Shown here piece after piece: positions 60,278 through 64,000 of a DNA stretch of 64,000 nt. Within the stretch, counting starts at the first letter, position 1, and each line of letters starts with the position of its first letter. Origin of the DNA: Enterovibrio qingdaonensis (GTDB lineage: Bacteria; Pseudomonadota; Gammaproteobacteria; Enterobacterales; Vibrionaceae). A model generated the notes under the pieces. It was not told the DNA's origin and ran no database searches. It saw only the letters and a list, made by a program, of their open reading frames with translations. Made by a program: the position numbers and the translations under genes. Location: positions 62,001 to 126,000 of the forward strand of contig NZ_JAJUBB010000004.1 of the NCBI RefSeq assembly GCF_028683135.1. Reading direction: 5' to 3'.

Positions 60278-60814
60278 TTAGAAGCTCGACCCTGGCTGAC
60301 TTAAAAAAGCCAACTCCTCTGGACTGCATTCTCTGTCTAATATGGCATTTCGGTGCGGATAACGCCCAAATTGATCCACGATCTCCTTGTGACGAATTTC
60401 GAAATCGAGATTGTGCTCTAAGCCCGGTTGGTTAAAAAGTTTTACAGCCTCTTCGTGAATCACCGCCGATTCACTGTGCATATAGGGCATATACAAGAAG
60501 CATCTGCGCTCTGGTGCCAATTCTCTATCAACGCCCAACGCAACGGCCTCTTGTGCCAACGCCAGTGCCATTGGATCTTGTGCAAATGCCTGAGGTGTAT
60601 CTCGATAGACATTTCTCGAAAACTGATCCAACACGATAATCTCAGCCAACCGCCCTTCCGGCTGTTCTCGCCAAGCAAAGCACTCTGATCTCGCAGCTTG
60701 CTCTAGCAGAGTGCCAAAACGATTCTTGATGGTTTCATCCAGCTTTTCATCTTTCGTAAACCACTCTTTTGGCGTCAGTTCATCGAACCAGAACGTCAGT
60801 ACGTTTCTGTACAT
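60278..60814 (-). CDS. DUF924 family protein
   Basis: The start at 60814 leaves six bases after AAGGAG; the first ATG at 60820 abuts the binding site and is less likely. The protein has 178 residues and the family hallmarks: VLTFWFDELTPKEWFTKDE, then LAEIIVLDQFSRNVYRDTP and LYMPYMHSES. DUF924 proteins are all-helical, TPR-like and have no known function. The gene is monocistronic. Confidence 0.87.
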   Translation of the reverse strand: MYRNVLTFWFDELTPKEWFTKDEKLDETIKNRFGTLLEQAARSECFAWREQPEGRLAEIIVLDQFSRNVYRDTPQAFAQDPMALALAQEAVALGVDRELAPERRCFLYMPYMHSESAVIHEEAVKLFNQPGLEHNLDFEIRHKEIVDQFGRYPHRNAILDRECSPEELAFLSQPGSSF

Positions 60815-61018
60815 CTTCATCTCCTTGACTCGTGTCGTTCCCTCAACTGTACCTCAATTCTTACCCATTTTCTGTTACGTCAATACATCCTTGCTTCAAT
60901 CATGAATCTCTAGGATGGCTCGCTCAGTGCCGAATTCGAATCCCATGAAAATCAAAGAAAGCCTACGCTCGAATGTCCGGTCTATCGCTTTCGTGAGCAA
61001 AATAAAAAGGAATGAATC

Positions 61019-62566
61019 ATGGATGCAGTAACAAGTTGGGCAACGCGCCTATTAGAAGTAAGTGCAGCGTTGTTCGTGTTTTTCATCGGTTGCGCAGTGC
61101 TGACAATTATCTACCTGTACATTCGCGACATTACTCAAACTAAGCAGGCTATTCGCAGAAACTATCCCGTCGTTGGCCGTTTCCGGTACTGGTTTGAACA
61201 TATGGGCGAGTTCTTTCGCCAGTATTTTTTCGCGCTTGATCGAGATGAACTGCCTTTTAACCGAGCTCAGCGCAGCTGGGTGTATCGCGCGGCAAAAAAC
61301 GTCGATAGCACAGTGGCGTTCGGTTCAACGCGCCCTTTGAATCTACCGGGTGACGTTATTTTCCTTAACTGTCCATTTCCAACCCTGTCCGAAGACGCCG
61401 TGCCCGCAAGTACCGTGATTATCGGTGACGGCGTGGCCAAAACACCGTTTGCTACGTCGAGCTTTTTCAATATTTCAGGCATGAGCTTTGGCGCACTAAG
61501 CGTTCCTGCTGTGCTCTCTCTTTCAAAAGGCGCAAAGGAAGCAGGCATTTGGATGAATACTGGCGAAGGCGGGCTGTCGCCTTATCACCTTGAAGGTGGC
61601 GCAGACATAGTATTCCAAATTGGTACGGCGAAATACGGAGTCCGAGATGAGGAAGGCAACCTCAGCGATGAAAAGCTCAAAGAAGTGGCTGCGCATGAAC
61701 AAGTCAGGATGTTCGAAATTAAAATGAGTCAGGGAGCGAAGCCTGGGAAAGGCGGCATACTGCCCGGTAACAAGGTGAACGCCGAAATCGCAAAAATTCG
61801 TGGCATTCCTGAGGGCCAAGACTCAATCAGTCCCAACGGTCATCCTGACATTCGAAGCGTTGATGACTTGCTCGACATGATTGCAAGAATCAGAAAAGTC
61901 ACGGGTAAGCCTGTTGGGTTTAAAATCGTGCTGGGAGCCTATGGTTGGCTAAACCAACTGATGGAAGCCATACATGAACGAGGCATTGACTCCGCACCTG
62001 ATTTTATAACCCTAGATTCTGCCGATGGCGGGACAGGTGCTGCGCCTCAATCTTTGATGGACTTTATGGGGCTGCCTATCAAACGAAGCCTGCCCATGCT
62101 GGTTGATGCACTAGAAAGTTATGGTCTAAAACAGCGTGTAAAAGTGATAGTGTCAGGTAAATTGGTTAACCCTGCTGAAGTAGCATGGGCCATGTGTATC
62201 GGGGCAGATTTTATCACCTCTGCACGAGGCTTTATGTTTTCGCTAGGTTGCATTCAAGCGTTGCAGTGCAACAAAAATACGTGCCCAACGGGCATCACCA
62301 CGCACGATCCTAAACTACAAAAAGGTCTGGTGGTTTCCGACAAGGCAGCGCGGGTAGCTCATTACGCGAAAAACCTGATGTACGAAGTGGGCGTGATTGC
62401 GCATTCGTGTGGGGTACAAGAACCTCACAAATTGAAACGCTTCCACGCGCAGATGATCAACGACCATGGGATGCCACAATCACTGGATGAACTTCATCCG
62501 CCAGCCGAAGTAAAGGTGGAATATCAAGCTCCGCCGTCCAAGGTTGTTGTGGAGGAAAGAAAGTAA
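61019..62566 (+). CDS. FMN-binding glutamate synthase family protein, membrane-anchored
   Basis: The protein has 515 residues. A membrane helix near residues 16-36 (LFVFFIGCAVLTIIYLYI) precedes a glutamate-synthase-type FMN barrel. Landmarks include MSFGALSVPAVLSLSKGA, NTGEGGLSPYH, KPGKGGILPG and DSADGGTGAAPQ. The 3Fe-4S cysteines follow as CIQALQCNKNTC (C-x5-C-x4-C). It lacks the glutaminase domain of real glutamate synthase, so it may be an amino-acid-linked oxidoreductase of unknown substrate. A weak hairpin follows the stop. Confidence 0.86.
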   Translation: MDAVTSWATRLLEVSAALFVFFIGCAVLTIIYLYIRDITQTKQAIRRNYPVVGRFRYWFEHMGEFFRQYFFALDRDELPFNRAQRSWVYRAAKNVDSTVAFGSTRPLNLPGDVIFLNCPFPTLSEDAVPASTVIIGDGVAKTPFATSSFFNISGMSFGALSVPAVLSLSKGAKEAGIWMNTGEGGLSPYHLEGGADIVFQIGTAKYGVRDEEGNLSDEKLKEVAAHEQVRMFEIKMSQGAKPGKGGILPGNKVNAEIAKIRGIPEGQDSISPNGHPDIRSVDDLLDMIARIRKVTGKPVGFKIVLGAYGWLNQLMEAIHERGIDSAPDFITLDSADGGTGAAPQSLMDFMGLPIKRSLPMLVDALESYGLKQRVKVIVSGKLVNPAEVAWAMCIGADFITSARGFMFSLGCIQALQCNKNTCPTGITTHDPKLQKGLVVSDKAARVAHYAKNLMYEVGVIAHSCGVQEPHKLKRFHAQMINDHGMPQSLDELHPPAEVKVEYQAPPSKVVVEERK

Positions 62567-62611
62567 CCTACTCACCTGCTTTAGCTCTAAAAAATCAATG
62601 ATAGGTATGTA

Positions 62612-62637
62612 AGCCCCTTTATTAATTCGAAGGGGCT
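62612..62637 (+). terminator. Weak hairpin after the FMN gene
   Basis: AGCCCCTT (62612-62619) pairs with AAGGGGCT (62630-62637), but no U tract follows, so termination is uncertain. Confidence 0.4.
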
Positions 62638-62678
62638 GACTATTAAAGTCTTTACCTTATGATTTTATGGAGGAAATC

Positions 62679-63209
62679 ATGTCTAAACATTGGCTCTTTA
62701 CCATTCTTACATTCTGTTCTTTTTCCGTGTTCGCCAATCCCAGCCCGAATAGCCTTTTTACTGCTATCAATGAAAGGTTGAGTTATATGGAAGATGTGGC
62801 GTTGTTTAAGGCAAACAATCAAAGACCCATTGAGGACATTGAGCGAGAAAAGGTTGTCATAAATAAGGCCAGTGAATCTGCCAAAGCCTCAGGGTTAAAC
62901 CAACAGAGCGTTATCGGCTTTTTTACAGCTCAAATCTCCGCTGCAAAGGCGATTCAATACCGATACAGAGCCGACCTACTGACCGAAGGCACTGCTCGCA
63001 AGCCCCGAGATTTAACCACGGAAGTTCGACCTGAACTGATCCGGCTAGGGAAGACAATAAACACCGAAGTCGCCCTGTTTTTACGAGAAGGTCGAGAGTT
63101 TCGCAGTAGTGATTGGCATACATTTGAATCGACAATCAACCAAGAATATTTGACATCAAAAGACAAAAAGAAATTGTTTAACGCATTGACGCAAATTCGT
63201 CTCTTATAA
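62679..63209 (+). CDS. aroQ: Periplasmic chorismate mutase (AroQ gamma-type)
   Basis: The start at 62679 follows GGAGG; an upstream ATG at 62667 overlaps that site. The protein has 176 residues with a signal peptide (ends SVFA). The all-helical mature domain begins INERLSYMEDVALFKA (~residues 29-44) and has RPIEDIEREKVV, the arrangement of secreted chorismate mutases. They convert chorismate to prephenate outside the cytoplasm; why bacteria need this is not settled. It is monocistronic. Confidence 0.85.
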   Translation: MSKHWLFTILTFCSFSVFANPSPNSLFTAINERLSYMEDVALFKANNQRPIEDIEREKVVINKASESAKASGLNQQSVIGFFTAQISAAKAIQYRYRADLLTEGTARKPRDLTTEVRPELIRLGKTINTEVALFLREGREFRSSDWHTFESTINQEYLTSKDKKKLFNALTQIRLL

Positions 63210-63261
63210 CTTCCCTTGGGAATGATGGCCAAGACTAACGTTCCGCCTTGGCCTGTTAACC

Positions 63262-64000
63262 TCACAGCGCAATAAACTCGCCTGCAACGCTGCTGACGCG
63301 CGTTAACTCACAGAGTGCTAAACCCTCGCATGTACTGCTAGCAAGCACTGTTTGCTGCCCGTCTGTATCCCACATGCCGCTTCGGCCTCCCGTTTGCCAG
63401 CCTCCTGACTCACCCACAAAATTCGACAGTAGAACAGGCATTTGAGTTTTCACTGCAATCTCAGACAATGTCTTCGCGTCTGCATCAAAGCCACCTTCTG
63501 AAATCAATGCGCTGACGAGATAGACATCGGCATTCTCAGCGACGGCATCATCATGATGCTGTGGATGCGTGAAGTCCGCGCATATCGCCAGTGCGACTTT
63601 CACATCATTGATTGAGATAAAACAGCCACCCTCACCCGCAGCAGCAAAGGCCTCTTCACCGCTGTGCAGATACTGCTTGGCGTAGGTGGATGTTTGACCA
63701 TCAGCGCGCGCGATAATCGCACCGATAAACGGTTTACCTGCGTCGTTTTGAAGTGGTGCACCAGCAATAAGCATCACGTTAAGAACCTTGGCCAATTGGC
63801 CGAGGTCATGCTCCATATCACTGCGTGCAGCTAGTGCATTGTCTTCTAATAAGGCGGGCTCATACCCCGTCAAAGAGAGTTCGGGGAAAACGACAATATC
63901 TGCGCCGTGGTCGGCAGCTTTTTGGGCTAGGCATTTGTGCTTTGTGAAATTGGCGTGGATGTCGCCTTTAGATGGGGTGAACTGGCAAAGGGCGATGGAG
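63262..64000 (-). CDS. Nitrilase/carbon-nitrogen hydrolase family protein, 5' end outside window
   Basis: On the minus strand the frame runs from the window edge (first complete codons read SIALCQFTPSKGDIHANF) to a TGA-type stop at 63262. All three catalytic residues are visible: Glu in VVFPELSLTGYEP, Lys in TSTYAKQYLHSGE and Cys in VALAICADFTHPQ. Members hydrolyse nitriles, amides or N-carbamoyl amino acids in the cytoplasm. About 245 residues are present and the true N-terminus probably lies only a few codons outside. The substrate is undetermined. Confidence 0.85.
   Translation of the reverse strand, partial: SIALCQFTPSKGDIHANFTKHKCLAQKAADHGADIVVFPELSLTGYEPALLEDNALAARSDMEHDLGQLAKVLNVMLIAGAPLQNDAGKPFIGAIIARADGQTSTYAKQYLHSGEEAFAAAGEGGCFISINDVKVALAICADFTHPQHHDDAVAENADVYLVSALISEGGFDADAKTLSEIAVKTQMPVLLSNFVGESGGWQTGGRSGMWDTDGQQTVLASSTCEGLALCELTRVSSVAGEFIAL

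Overview
The window looks like a chromosomal segment of a marine, salt-adapted gammaproteobacterium, most likely a member of the Vibrionaceae. I cannot name the genus from sequence alone. The reasons are an ectoine operon ending in a specialised aspartokinase, a complete TonB2 operon of the Vibrio layout (DUF3450, TtpC, ExbB2, ExbD2, TonB2, TPR protein), a stand-alone second EF-G gene, and small families common in vibrios (DUF2750, DUF3081, VF530, GFA). No rRNA, tRNA, CRISPR array, insertion sequence or prophage was seen.

Layout. 1-1.6 kb: end of the ectoine operon (ectC end, ask). 1.8-6.2 kb: small accessory genes, including a lipoprotein with a zinc-protease motif, a zinc-ribbon membrane gene broken at a run of eight T, a VOC protein, a TPR protein and a PepSY protein. 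6.3-10.2 kb: a beta-hydroxyacid dehydrogenase divergent from a MocR regulator with a perfect 18-bp palindrome between them, then DUF2750, glutaredoxin 2 and a 49-residue gene. 10.3-15.6 kb: a probable amino-sugar module (MFS transporter, ROK regulator, GH20-type hydrolase, AAC(3)-fold acetyltransferase). 17.4-22.9 kb: the TonB2 operon, headed by a degenerate receiver-domain protein with a Fur-box-like site in front. 24-31.5 kb: a sterol-desaturase-like enzyme, a DSD1-type PLP enzyme, a Tat-exported sulfite-oxidase-family protein with a diheme cytochrome c, and a very large alkaline-phosphatase-superfamily protein.

31.9-39 kb holds the most interesting system: wecB, nfrB, nfrA and a YbcH/DUF4434-like gene, with every junction overlapping. 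It reads as a self-contained pathway that makes UDP-ManNAc, polymerises it with an inner-membrane GT2 synthase carrying MshEN (c-di-GMP-type) repeats, exports the polymer through a TPR/beta-barrel protein, and processes it in the periplasm. 39-45 kb: two tandem diheme peroxidase paralogues (one soluble, one lipoprotein) facing a BaeSR-like two-component pair and a DUF302 protein. 45.3-49.2 kb: second EF-G, an acyltransferase-3 protein and DUF3081.

49.4-57.7 kb is a peptide or amino-acid-derivative utilisation locus. One arm holds a GntR/FadR regulator and a peptide ABC transporter in which the second permease and first ATPase are fused. The divergent arm holds a DUF1028 protein and an M20 amidohydrolase. 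Two similar 16-bp palindromes lie between the arms. 57.6-64 kb: LysR regulator and divergent secreted MBL-fold protein, a lipoprotein, DUF924, an FMN-dependent glutamate-synthase-like protein, a periplasmic chorismate mutase, and a nitrilase-family protein cut by the window end.

Most start codons were moved to the site with the best ribosome binding site or to the ATGA/TAATG overlap. Where this is uncertain the entry says so.
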